DNA of 64,000 bases, from NCBI GenBank assembly GCA_948976265.1, contig CARFUA010000007.1:1-64000 (forward strand), written 5' to 3'. Of the stretch, positions 34,699 to 43,540 are shown one piece after another. Positions within the stretch are counted from its first letter, which is position 1; each line of letters begins with the position of its first letter. Under the pieces are notes generated by a model. That model searched no databases. It was given only the letters and a program-made list of their open reading frames with translations, and was not told the DNA's origin. The DNA comes from an uncultured Clostridia bacterium (lineage in GTDB: Bacteria; Bacillota; Clostridia; TANB77; CAG-508). A program made the position numbers and the translations under genes.

Positions 34699-35067
34699 TC
34701 AAAAATCCTTCTTTTTTTGCAGAATATTTTTAAAGAAAAATGGAAAAATGAGTATTTTTTTGAAAAATTTCATCAGCATTTGGAAAATTATGAAACATAC
34801 TTTGCTAATTGTCAAAAAATAAAATGTTATCCCAAACAGCATTGCCAAGATAATAAAAAAGCGTATTTGCCCATGATTTATTAAAATGAGACTGTTTACA
34901 ATTAATATTCCAACTAATAACATAAAAATAATGTCTTCAATACAAGTAACAAAATCGCTGGTTTTGAAAGTTTTTCTGAGTGCTCTAAATAAGTCAAAAA
35001 ATATGCCAATTGATAGACCTAAAATTAAAAACAAAATAAAAATCTGCCCTTGTGAAAAAGTGTACAT
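34699..35067 (-). CDS. yabQ: Spore cortex biosynthesis protein YabQ
   Basis: 122 residues with three to four membrane helices. The N-terminus SQGQIFILFLILGLSIGIFFDLFRALRK is the YabQ signature; IEDIIFMLLVGILIVNSLILINHGQIRFFIIL fills the middle. The C-terminus is basic and aromatic. YabQ sits in the outer forespore membrane and is needed for cortex formation. It starts 12 bases after yabP. Confidence 0.88.
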   Translation of the reverse strand: MYTFSQGQIFILFLILGLSIGIFFDLFRALRKTFKTSDFVTCIEDIIFMLLVGILIVNSLILINHGQIRFFIILAMLFGITFYFLTISKVCFIIFQMLMKFFKKILIFPFFFKNILQKKKDF

Positions 35068-35079
35068 TTTTTATCACCT

Positions 35080-35379
35080 TTATTTGAAAATTTTTCCGAT
35101 AAAACCTGAAGTATTTTTTTTGAGTGAATCTGAATTTGAGTAAGAAAGACTGGAAATTAGCCCATCTAAAGTTACTTCTGAAGTATCGATATTTAACTTA
35201 TTAATTTTTAAATTTTCACCTTTAATCGTTAATAATCCCAATTCTGTTTCTACAATAATAATTTGGTCATCAAAACTTAGCACATCCAACACACCAGATA
35301 CATTTAGTTTTTCGCGATTTTCCAGAATAATATTTTGAATTACATTCGTTATGCTTTTCGTTTCCTCTATCATAGCCAT
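35080..35379 (-). CDS. yabP: Sporulation protein YabP
   Basis: 99 residues; TAGGAGG precedes the ATG. Family pattern: NIILENREKLNVSGVLDVLSFDDQIIIVETELGLLTIKGENLKINKLN, then DTSEVTLDGLISSLSYS. YabP/YqfC proteins are small beta-rich spore-coat or cortex proteins made under sigma-E in the mother cell. It is the first gene of the yabP-yabQ-divIC group here. Confidence 0.9.
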   Translation of the reverse strand: MAMIEETKSITNVIQNIILENREKLNVSGVLDVLSFDDQIIIVETELGLLTIKGENLKINKLNIDTSEVTLDGLISSLSYSNSDSLKKNTSGFIGKIFK

Positions 35380-35521
35380 ACATTGTGCCTCCTAAAATTA
35401 AACTTCTATCAATATATATGCACTTTTTCAATACTTTAGAACTAAAACAAGCTATTTTGGGGTAAAAATCAAAAGTATATGATTACTTTTTTTCAAAAAT
35501 AATACATATACTCTTCTGTTT

Positions 35522-35953
35522 TTATCCATTATTTATAGTTTGTATTGTAAGTGTTCGACTGTTTTCGTTTTTAAAATCTCTAGAAAAAGAAATTTGCGTA
35601 TATTTTAGAGGCAAGCTATCTTCAATTCTTTCGCCCCACTCAATAATACTGACTCCTTTTTCAAAATATTCTTCTCCGCCCATTGCCCAAAATTCGTCGC
35701 TTCCTTCTAAACGGTAGACATCAAAATGGTAAATCGGGAATTTTTCGGTTTGATATTCATTAACAATGGTAAACGTTGGACTGGATATTTCATTTTGTAA
35801 ACCAAAAAAACTCAAAATTCCTTCGGTTAATTTGGTTTTTCCAGAACCCAAATCGCCTGTCAAAACAAGAATATCTCCTATTCTCAAATTCTGCGCTATT
35901 TTCTTCCCGAATTCGATGGTTTCTTTTTCTGAATTTAATGTAATTTTTTGCAT
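35522..35953 (-). CDS. tsaE: tRNA threonylcarbamoyladenosine biosynthesis ATPase TsaE
   Basis: 143 residues from ATG 35953 (MQKITLNS), six bases after AAAGGTG; a GTG at 35962 is too close to that site. P-loop GDLGSGKTKLTEG, SSPTFTIVNEYQ, FPIYHFDVYRLEG and IIEWGERIED are the TsaE motifs. TsaE cycles the TsaB-TsaD complex that makes t6A37 in tRNAs reading ANN. The partner tsaB lies at 46-47 kb; tsaD is not in the window. Confidence 0.95.
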   Translation of the reverse strand: MQKITLNSEKETIEFGKKIAQNLRIGDILVLTGDLGSGKTKLTEGILSFFGLQNEISSPTFTIVNEYQTEKFPIYHFDVYRLEGSDEFWAMGGEEYFEKGVSIIEWGERIEDSLPLKYTQISFSRDFKNENSRTLTIQTINNG

Positions 35954-35993
35954 ATTATTCACCTTTAATTTTATTTTTTAAGTTGTAGTTTAG

Positions 35994-36401
35994 TTATTTT
36001 TTATCAGTAATCATACTTAATAGACTTTTAATGTTTTCTGTATATTCAAATAGCACTCTAGATTGCTTATGAGGATGATAACCATACCCTTTATCGCCTT
36101 CACGTATTCCATTATCTAATTTTTCTTTCAAAGTCAAATAAGGATAAGACATATTAGGATTGTTCTTATAATTCCAAATAATAATTATATTATATCTTAA
36201 AAACAATTTAATAACATAGGTACATTTTTTGTTCTTTATAGCCGTTGGCTCAGGACCCTTCAATACTTTTCTAGGTCCACTACCTTTTCCATTTCCTTGT
36301 TTAGCTATTTCAAATAAATCTATACTTAAATGATTCTCTTTACAAAAATCATTTAGTATTTTCTCTAATTGACTATTATCAATAATTTTCTCGTTTCCCA
36401 T
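35994..36401 (-). CDS. Hypothetical protein
   Basis: 135 residues, GGAGGAG before the ATG. Not recognised. A helical N-terminus (SQLEKILNDFCKENHLS) is followed by a glycine-rich stretch (KQGNGKGSGPRKVLKGPEP) and beta-rich KCTYVIKLFLRYNIIIIWN. Soluble. It sits between tsaE and another small accessory gene, as a likely insertion next to the housekeeping cluster. Confidence 0.5.
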   Translation of the reverse strand: MGNEKIIDNSQLEKILNDFCKENHLSIDLFEIAKQGNGKGSGPRKVLKGPEPTAIKNKKCTYVIKLFLRYNIIIIWNYKNNPNMSYPYLTLKEKLDNGIREGDKGYGYHPHKQSRVLFEYTENIKSLLSMITDKK

Positions 36402-36530
36402 TTATTTTCTCCTCCTAAATTATTTTTCTCTACAATGACATTCTGGATTTTCACAAGTATTTTTATTCCTCCATTCATTTATCATTAAAAAGTTACATCA
36501 ATTTACCTGCTATGATTCCACTAAATTATT

Positions 36531-36944
36531 TTAAAATAATTTATCTGATAATTCCTCTATTGATGTACCTATTTTTCTTTCTCCATTTTGTATATAAATA
36601 TAACCAATATCTCGTTTAGGTGTTTTACATTTATCCATATTTATAGATTTTCTTATTTTTTCAAAATCAGATTTATCTTTTAGTTTTCCTTTCTTAATAT
36701 ATTTTTCCTTACTAGCCCCTGTGCTTGTTATAAAACATTTTGATTTAATATAAGTATAGGTATTATTTTTATTAGGATAAATATAATAAGCATATTCAAT
36801 TTCTTCATCAATTCCCACCAGTTCATTGTGATAAATCTTAGCTACATAATCAATATTTGACTTACCAACTAGTCTGATTTTTATTAATGCAACTATACTA
36901 ATACAAATTAATATAATAATTCCTATATTATATTTCTTTTTCAT
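36531..36944 (-). CDS. Hypothetical membrane-anchored protein
   Basis: 137 residues. An N-terminal anchor or signal (about 5-24, IGIIILICISIVALIKI) precedes an extracellular, tyrosine- and lysine-rich domain (EEIEYAYYIYPNKNNTYTYI). No lipobox or known domain. No convincing ribosome-binding site. It resembles the small secreted orphan proteins common in gut Clostridia accessory regions. Confidence 0.5.
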   Translation of the reverse strand: MKKKYNIGIIILICISIVALIKIRLVGKSNIDYVAKIYHNELVGIDEEIEYAYYIYPNKNNTYTYIKSKCFITSTGASKEKYIKKGKLKDKSDFEKIRKSINMDKCKTPKRDIGYIYIQNGERKIGTSIEELSDKLF

Positions 36945-37071
36945 TTTTAAAACTCCTACAACTTTCTACTTGTCAATCCCATTATAACATTATTATAAAA
37001 AAATGTATAGGAAAAACTCAAAAAAATAATAAACTAAAAATATCCTCTTCCCCAAAAATGCTTTCAAAGCA

Positions 37072-37103
37072 AAGAGAGTTCCCATTACAGAAACTCTCTT
37101 TTG
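37072..37103. terminator. Hairpin downstream of the CapA-like gene
   Basis: AAGAGAGTT / AACTCTCTT (9 bp). The T-tract on the minus strand is weak. Confidence 0.6.
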
Positions 37104-37107
37104 GCAA

Positions 37108-38331
37108 TTACTCGTTCTCTGGTTCAATTAATTTTATGCATCTTTCACGCTCTTTTACGGCTAATTGATACGCCTCTTCAGTCCAGGTTTCCTCACCAGC
37201 TTCATAACTTCTGATAATTTCATTCAAATCCCACAATTCATACCGATGCTCTGCGCCAGGCTCTTTTATGCTAACGTAAATCGGAACATAAGTAACACCT
37301 TCAATGCTTACCTTTTCTGTTTCACCACTTTTTTTCACTTCAATGTTAAAAATCGCGGTATTCCTTGTATTTTCTTGCCTTTGATTGGAAAAAAAATTTC
37401 CTTGCGAAAATATCACAAAACCTTCTTTTCCACTTTCTGTTTTGATTCTTTCCATTGGTTGCAAAACATGCGGATGTGAACCAAGAATTAGTTGCACACC
37501 ATGCTCAATTAAAAATTTCGCTAATTGATATTGTTTCTCATTTGGAGTCGTTTCATATTCATTTCCCCAATGCATGGAAGCCACAATTAATTCCGCTCCT
37601 CGTGCTTTTGCTTGTTCAATCTGATGCAACATAAATTCTTCATTTATCAAATTGACACAAAATTCTTTGCCTTCTGGTGCTGGAATTCCGTTTGTTCCAT
37701 ATGTATAGGATAAAAAAGCTGTGTTTATACCATTTAAGTTCCGAAACAAAATAGCACTTTGTTCTTCTGCTGTTCTTGCACTTCCAACATGTGCAATTCC
37801 TGCTTTGTCCAAAAATTGCAAAGTCGATGTTAAACCGTTGAATCCTTGGTCTAACGTGTGATTGTTGGCTGTTGTCATGATGTCTACACCAAGTTCTGCT
37901 AAGTCAATTGCTAAATGTTCTGGTGTGTTAAAACTCGGAAAACCGCTATATCCCCTTTCTTTTCCTGCCATTGGCGTTTCACAATTTCCAATATTGATGG
38001 TAGAATTTTGGAAATATTTCGTTACATATTGAAACATGTAGGAAAAATCGTAATCGTCAATTTCGCTATTGTAGGCTGCATTAAATACAGGAATATGGCA
38101 TAATGCATCGCCGAAAGAAAGTATAGTCGCAAAGGAATCTTCTTTTGCCGGAGTCGGCTTTCTTTCTAATTCAATTTTAGTTTCCTGCATAGAAATTTCT
38201 ATGCATTTGGCTTTGTTTGTTACTTCTGGTTCTCTACTTTTCTTTAACCGATTATTGTGAGAACAGGCGGCTAATTGTAATAATGTAATTAAGGTCAATA
38301 AAGTTACTAAGCTTTTGGATGCTTTTTTCAT
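37108..38331 (-). CDS. CapA/PgsA-family lipoprotein (metallophosphatase fold)
   Basis: 407 residues. Signal peptide with lipobox LAAC at residues 20-23. The PGA_cap domain has FGDALCHIPV, NCETPMAG, NNHTLDQGFNGL, MHWGNEYE and GSHPHVLQPMER, the metal-binding motifs of the calcineurin-like CapA family linked to poly-gamma-glutamate or other surface polymers. No capB/capC genes nearby, so the substrate is unknown. At least three in-frame CGG codons (37243, 37741, 38248) must be read as sense: a +1 shift at the one in SHNNRLKK would stop at once. Confidence 0.88.
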   Translation of the reverse strand: MKKASKSLVTLLTLITLLQLAACSHNNRLKKSREPEVTNKAKCIEISMQETKIELERKPTPAKEDSFATILSFGDALCHIPVFNAAYNSEIDDYDFSYMFQYVTKYFQNSTINIGNCETPMAGKERGYSGFPSFNTPEHLAIDLAELGVDIMTTANNHTLDQGFNGLTSTLQFLDKAGIAHVGSARTAEEQSAILFRNLNGINTAFLSYTYGTNGIPAPEGKEFCVNLINEEFMLHQIEQAKARGAELIVASMHWGNEYETTPNEKQYQLAKFLIEHGVQLILGSHPHVLQPMERIKTESGKEGFVIFSQGNFFSNQRQENTRNTAIFNIEVKKSGETEKVSIEGVTYVPIYVSIKEPGAEHRYELWDLNEIIRSYEAGEETWTEEAYQLAVKERERCIKLIEPENE

Positions 38332-38412
38332 ATCTGGTCCTCCCTAAAATAAATTATTATTTTTTACGATTGATAAGTTATTCCTCGACATTAGTTTAAC
38401 ATAAAATTCCTT

Positions 38413-38823
38413 TCATGTCAACTTTAGCATTTCTTGATAAATCCTTTTTATATTCTTTTCGTCTTTATATTTATTCTCCATTGGACACATTCCTGTTTTG
38501 GCATTATTGATAATATACTCGGTTAAATTTTTGTATTCATATGAAACACCATTTTCTTCTAAAATAGAAATGGCATACTGGCTCATAACGTGTGCATAAA
38601 TTGATTTGACACCTGCTACTGTCAAAATGGATGCCGCTACTTTTCCGATGACTTTATCTGCAATTATGGCATCTTTTAAAGCTTCAGGATTTTCTTTTAA
38701 AATTTCCTGTATATCTTTAATTCGATTTTGATAATATTCTTTTACTTCTCCATTGTTATATAAAACAACCAAGCTGGCTTTTGTTTCGTATAATTTTCCT
38801 TTTATCATTTCTAAATTAGTCAT
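38413..38823 (-). CDS. DUF1893 protein (TM1506-like, cytidine-deaminase-type fold)
   Basis: 136 residues. Matches the DUF1893 pattern: ASLVVLYNNGEVKEYY, ALKDAIIADKVIGKVAASILTVAGVKSIYAHVMSQYAISILEENG and INNAKTGMCPMENK. The fold is related to cytidine deaminases, but the zinc HAE/PCxxC motifs are not intact, so activity is unknown. It overlaps the ECF S-component gene by 8 bases, indicating translational coupling and possibly a shared vitamin or nucleoside pathway (inference). Confidence 0.8.
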   Translation of the reverse strand: MTNLEMIKGKLYETKASLVVLYNNGEVKEYYQNRIKDIQEILKENPEALKDAIIADKVIGKVAASILTVAGVKSIYAHVMSQYAISILEENGVSYEYKNLTEYIINNAKTGMCPMENKYKDEKNIKRIYQEMLKLT

Positions 38824-39370
38824 TTTTTAAGTTTAATCCTTTATTCATAATTTTAGCAATCACTGGGACAAATGCAATTTGCAATAAGATTCCAGGAATT
38901 CCCATTTTTACACTTTCTATGACAGAAATTCCATAACTTGAAAATCCTAACATACTAATTGACACAAACAATACTCCAGCGTATAAAATTCTGCCAAAAA
39001 TCATGGCTCCCACTAAAGATACCGCTGCATTAAATTTTTTACGAAATAATCCTAGCAAAATAGCATAAATTCCAAGTTCTATTATCATATAGGGCAATCT
39101 TGCGATTGCTGGCATTCCTGTTAATAAATAACTGCCTATTACCGAAACTACACCAACAATACTTCCACTTAAAGCACCAAATACAAGTGATGCAATTAAA
39201 ACAGCAATATGCATTGGCAAAAAGATAGCACCTGCTGAACTCCCTGCCAAAATATGAAAGATTCTTGGTAAGGCAATTCCAATTCCACTTAGTAAAATGG
39301 TTCCTGTAATATGGATTGCCTTTCTACTTAAAAATATCTTTGATTTTTGGATTGTTTTTACTTTTTCCAT
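38816..39370 (-). CDS. ECF transporter S-component-like membrane protein
   Basis: 184 residues, AAGGAGG upstream. Five to six membrane helices: ITGTILLSGIGIALPRIFHI, AIFLPMHIAVLIASLVFGAL, GSIVGVVSVIGSYLLTGMPA, MIIELGIYAILLGLF, and helices to residue 175. The MHIAVLIA and GSIVG pattern is typical of substrate-binding S components of energy-coupling-factor vitamin importers. The EcfAAT energising module is not in the window. Substrate unknown; it follows the aldo/keto reductase gene by 15 bases. Confidence 0.75.
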   Translation of the reverse strand: MEKVKTIQKSKIFLSRKAIHITGTILLSGIGIALPRIFHILAGSSAGAIFLPMHIAVLIASLVFGALSGSIVGVVSVIGSYLLTGMPAIARLPYMIIELGIYAILLGLFRKKFNAAVSLVGAMIFGRILYAGVLFVSISMLGFSSYGISVIESVKMGIPGILLQIAFVPVIAKIMNKGLNLKND

Positions 39371-39385
39371 TTTTTAAATTCCTCC

Positions 39386-40520
39386 TTATTTTAATAAGTC
39401 TACAAAATTAAACATCGCTTCTGCAATTTTTAATTGTTGTGGACAAACGGCTTCACAAGATTTGCACCCAATGCATGCACTTGGCTTTTTGTCATCTGGT
39501 AAAGCACTAATTGCCATTGGTGCGATAAAGCCTCCGCCGTGTAAACACGTGTTCATTGTATAAGGCTAATATTTTGGGAATATCGATTCCTTTTGGGCAA
39601 TGGGCTGTGCAATAGCGACAAGAAGTGCAAGGCAGCGTATTTCCTTTTGTCATTTCTCGTGCCATTTCTAGTAAAGTTTTGAGTTCGGTTTCGTTTAATG
39701 GTTGTTCGGTTTCGAATGTTTCGATATTTTGTTGTAATTGCTCCATGTTAGACATCCCAGAAAGAATCATCGTGACACCTGGCATGGATTGTAAAAAACG
39801 AAATGCCCAACCAGGAATGGTTTCCTCTCCCCTAAGCGATTTTAATTTTGTTTCATTTTCTTCCGAAAGTTTTGCTAATTTACCACCTCTTAATGGCTCC
39901 ATAACCCAAATTGGAATATGTAATTGATTTAATAATTCAATTTTAGCTTTGGCATCTTGAAATTCATAATCTAAATAATTTAATTGCACTTGGCAAAATT
40001 CCATATATTTTCCATAAGCGTCTAAGAATTTTTTCATGACTTCAAAACTTCCATGAACCGAAAAGCCAAGATGTTTGATTCTTCCGTTTTCTTTTTGTTT
40101 TAATAAATACTCTAAAATTCCGTATTTGGGGTTCAAATATGGGTCTACATTTTTTTCGTAAACATTGTGAAATAAATAAAAATCGAAATAATCGACTTGA
40201 CATTTTTCCAATTGCTTTTCAAAAATTTCTTCGACTTTATCCATATTAGACAAGTCATATCCCGGAAATTTGGTAGCTAAGTAAAAACTGTCTCTAGGAT
40301 ATTTTTTGAGCACTTTCCCCATGACTAATTCGGATTCACCATTATGGTATCCCCAAGCAGTATCAAAATAATTGATGCCTTTTTGGATGGCGTATTCTAC
40401 CATTTGCGATGTTTGTTCTTCATCAATGGGAGTATCACCATTGGTTCCTTGGTTGGGTAAACGCATGGTTCCCAATCCTAAATTGGATAATTTTAAATTT
40501 TGAAATGGTTTATAAATCAT
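39386..40520 (-). pseudogene. Ferredoxin-type aldo/keto reductase read through a CGG +1 shift
   Basis: ATG 40520 follows AAGGAGG. The AKR barrel (1-290) shows LGLGTMRLP, FDTAWGYHNGESELVMG (catalytic Asp and Tyr), LATKFP and VQLNYLDYE. A first cluster motif CTSCRYCTAHC follows. In the standard frame it stops after ...HVFTRRRLYRTNGN. A +1 shift at the CGG-CGG pair (39537-39539 or 39534-39536) reads GGGFIAPMAIS and adds a second four-cysteine motif CIGCKSCEAVC, giving about 377 residues, the usual length for this class. The shifted tail is clearly conserved coding sequence. Confidence 0.88.
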
Positions 40521-40731
40521 CGTTTTTCCTCCTTATTGTGATTATCTAGACTTAACGATTAATACAAATATTAATCAATTTACTAAATTATATCATAATT
40601 TTTATAGAAAGCAATCGCGAAATTAAAAATTCAGATTTTTCTTTAATAAGTCCTAATTTTTATAGCTGTTACTGTAGTAGTAAAAAAATTAATTTTTTAT
40701 ATTACTTTTTTAAATTCTTTTCCAAAAATAA

Positions 40732-40760
40732 TTGACAAATCGTATTATCTCAACTATAAT
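40732..40760 (+). promoter_or_regulatory. Promoter of tRNA-Thr
   Basis: TTGACA (40732-40737), 17-base spacer, TATAAT (40755-40760). Confidence 0.88.
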
Positions 40761-40780
40761 AATGAAAGGGAAATAATTAT

Positions 40781-40856
40781 GCCAATATAGCTCAGTTGGT
40801 AGAGCAACAGATTCGTAACCTGTAGGTCGGCGGTTCGATTCCGCCTATTGGCTCCA
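40781..40856 (+). tRNA. tRNA-Thr, anticodon CGU
   Basis: 76 bases with encoded CCA. Acceptor GCCAATA / TATTGGC, D arm GCTC-AGTTGGTAG-AGC, anticodon arm ACAGA-TTCGTAA-CCTGT (anticodon CGT; A31-C39 not paired), T arm GGCGG-TTCGATT-CCGCC. Confidence 0.95.
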
Positions 40857-40879
40857 TTTAAATAAAATGCAAAAACTTA

Positions 40880-40909
40880 AAAAATCAACTGCATGAATTG
40901 ATTTTTTTA
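40880..40909 (+). terminator. Terminator of tRNA-Thr
   Basis: AAAAATCAA / TTGATTTTT (9 bp) with a T-run. Confidence 0.75.
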
Positions 40910-41033
40910 TTTTATAGAAATTTTCCACTGTACAAATAAACTCCTCATACAAAATAGTTGTGCAAACGTTACAATGCTTTGCTTTTTAATATTTATAATA
41001 TATTGTGAGTCAAGTTTATAACTAAAGTTGAAA

Positions 41034-41067
41034 AGAGAATTAAGCCAAGTAGCTTAATTCTCTTTTT
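41034..41067. terminator. Terminator downstream of the 41-kb orphan gene
   Basis: The 11-bp stem AGAGAATTAAG / CTTAATTCTCT has T-tracts on both strands. Confidence 0.8.
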
Positions 41068-41083
41068 ACAATCCAGACTTTGA

Positions 41084-41407
41084 TTATTGATATTCTTTCA
41101 CTAGAACATCAAATTCCTCCTGCGTTTTCATTGCTATTATTCTGTCCTGAGAAACTGCTTTTTCATGAAAAGTGTTAACAGCATCTAAGAACTTATCAAT
41201 ATCGCTTTCACAGGCTTTATATAGGAATTCTATCCGTCGACCATATAGACCAAGCTGGTCAATCATTCCCATATAAATGTTTTCCATAGGGTTTGAATAG
41301 ACAAGGGCTTTATTTAATATTCCCTGCGCTATTGGATTTTTTTTACCTGCGAGCTTAATAGCTTTATCCATAGCCGTCTCCGTTCCATTTAGTCTAGTCT
41401 TTAACAT
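41084..41407 (-). CDS. Orphan hypothetical protein
   Basis: 107 residues from ATG 41407 (MLKTRLNGTE), with AGGAGG upstream. Helical, soluble, not recognised; contains YMGMIDQLGLYGRRIEFLY. Single-gene unit between two terminators, preceded by TTTACT-17-TATAAT. Less AT-rich than neighbours. It uses CGA-CGG for the Arg pair at 41234-41239; the CGG must be read as sense, because a +1 shift there meets a stop immediately. Confidence 0.55.
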   Translation of the reverse strand: MLKTRLNGTETAMDKAIKLAGKKNPIAQGILNKALVYSNPMENIYMGMIDQLGLYGRRIEFLYKACESDIDKFLDAVNTFHEKAVSQDRIIAMKTQEEFDVLVKEYQ

Positions 41408-41582
41408 ATAATATCCTCCTAAATTTTTATAAAACATTATAGCATCCTCGTGTTGAGAGGAAATTTAATTGAAACTATATTTATTATACCATATTTTTAG
41501 CAAAAAGTAAAGTTATGTAATCTATATTTTAATTAAAGATTTTTGCCTGAAAAATTTAATTTCTTTGCAAAGCCTATAATTC

Positions 41583-43521
41583 CTAAATTATGCCACTTGT
41601 CTTCACATAATCAATAATTCGCTTAATCTCACTTGCTAACGTATCTTGATAAGTTGGTTCTTGAACATCATTTGATTTATCATATCCATAACGATTTAAA
41701 AAGCGATATGTATCAATTTCAATCAAATCCGCTTTGCTCACTTTTTTGGGATTAACGGGAAGATTTTTTCCTGTTTTTCGCTCAATAATACTAATTACTT
41801 TATGATCATTAATGACAAAATTTTTCTTTAAAACTTCCTTTATTTTTCGTAATTGCTCTACATCTTCGGTGATTAATTCATCATCCCTATTCTCTTCCAT
41901 AAACATTTCAACTTCAGCAATCAATTCATGGATACTATAATTATAAGACAATGGCATTTTGGACTTAAAAGTTTTTCGAATGGCAGTTTGACGAATTTGA
42001 ATTTGGTCCAACATAGTTTGGTCCAATTTGTTTCTTCCAGTAAATCTGCCAACAAATTTCTTGAAAGGACTTTTATCTTCTATAATTTCAATATCATCTC
42101 TTAATTTTTTCAACTCTGCTTCACATCGAATGTTTTTAATGGTTTCTGCAATTTCCTTTTTTAATTCGTTTTCTTCAATAATACCAATTTCATCAAATCT
42201 TGTAATCTTTTTACTAACGCCTGCTTTGGCGTTATTCAAATAATTAAATAAAACACTCACCTGAATATTCGTTTCCGAAATTTTATCTAATTCTTCCTGA
42301 TTTTCTGCTGGCACAGTATCAATTTTATTTGAGATTGCCTGTAACAAGGCTTCTAATTCTTCAGCATAATTTTTCATCTCAAAAGCATTGTTTAAAGCTT
42401 TATAATGGGCATCCATTGATTCTGCAATTCTTGCATGATTCTGCTGTTTGGCAATTAAGGATTTGATATTGTTCAATAAAGTATCCATCACAGCAAGATT
42501 TTCTAAGGCTTCTGTTTTGACAGCAGCAACTGCAGGTTCTAAATCCATTGGCATTTCAGTAGAATCCTCTACTTGTTTTTCTGGCTCTTCTGTTATATTT
42601 TTAGCATTGTAAATTTCATGAATTTCTCTTAATTCATTTTTCAAATATGTTACCATATCTTTTTTCCAATCAGAAATAAAATCTGCATTTTTTTTGCGTT
42701 TATTAAAAATTTTCGTTACCGATTCTTTTAAAGTTGTTAATTCTGCATTGATTCGCGCAATATCATCCAAATCACTTTGTTTATCTTCTTCGGTTGTATC
42801 TTGTTCATAATTTTCTTGTTCCATTGTAAAATGATGATTCGCTAGCAATTGTTCCAATTTTCGAATATTTTCATAATGAATAATATTCTCATTTTCCAAT
42901 TCTACACAAGCTTTTAATTTTCGATTTACATAATCAACATTTTCTAAAATATGTTCATATAGACTTGTTTTTTCTTCCTCTGTTAAAATTTCTAATGTTT
43001 GCAAACCCAGTTTCATTTCACATTGCTTCAAATTATCTTCTTCCGAGAATTCTTCCATACTTTCAATAAATGTAAAAGGCGCAATCCAGATTCCTTTTTC
43101 TTCTAAATCTAAATATGGAACATCTTTGTTTCGTTTTATGTGTAAAGTAACTGGCCCGATTCCACGAATTTTCTGTTTCCTTGGTTTCTTCTAAAATCTC
43201 CTTTTTCATTAAAAGAAACGGATTTATATGACCATCTTTTTTCCATTTATCAATGCTTGCAAAATTTACTTTTTGATAAAATGTGATTTCTTCTTCCTCT
43301 GCATAACTCCTAAAATTTTTCAGTATAATTGTGTAGATTTCTTTGATTCGATTGATATCTTCTATTAGTGCTTCTTTTGAATATTCCACTGGCTGGTTTT
43401 GAAGCAAAGCCAAAATATCATTTTCTGCCTGTTCTTCAAACAATTGATTCATCCTAAAGTTTGTTTCATTTTGATAAACATTTAAGACATCTAATTCTTC
43501 TTTTGTTACTTCTAGTTTCAT
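41583..43521 (-). pseudogene. Large coiled-coil protein read through a CGG +1 shift
   Basis: ATG 43521 (MKLEVTKEEL) follows AGGAGG. The standard frame ends at 43063. A +1 shift at the in-frame CGG 43156-43158 turns ENSWN-RASYF into ENSWN-GPVTLHIKRNKDVPY and continues to 41583, about 645 residues. The region around 43058 has no ribosome-binding site, so two separate genes are unlikely. Mostly helical and acidic, with coiled coils over about 200-420; no signal or membrane segment. It starts 20 bases after the Lon-like gene and may assist it; function unknown. Confidence 0.75.
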
Positions 43522-43540
43522 GAATCAAGAATCCTCCTTT

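Noticed and set aside
36420..36485. Minus-strand ORF of 21 codons ending CENPECHCREK, a possible zinc-binding peptide.
   Set aside because: No ribosome-binding site and no second line of evidence.
41583..43058. Treating the 491-codon ORF starting at 43058 as a separate gene.
   Set aside because: No ribosome-binding site, and the frame is open upstream to the CGG where the previous ORF joins it.
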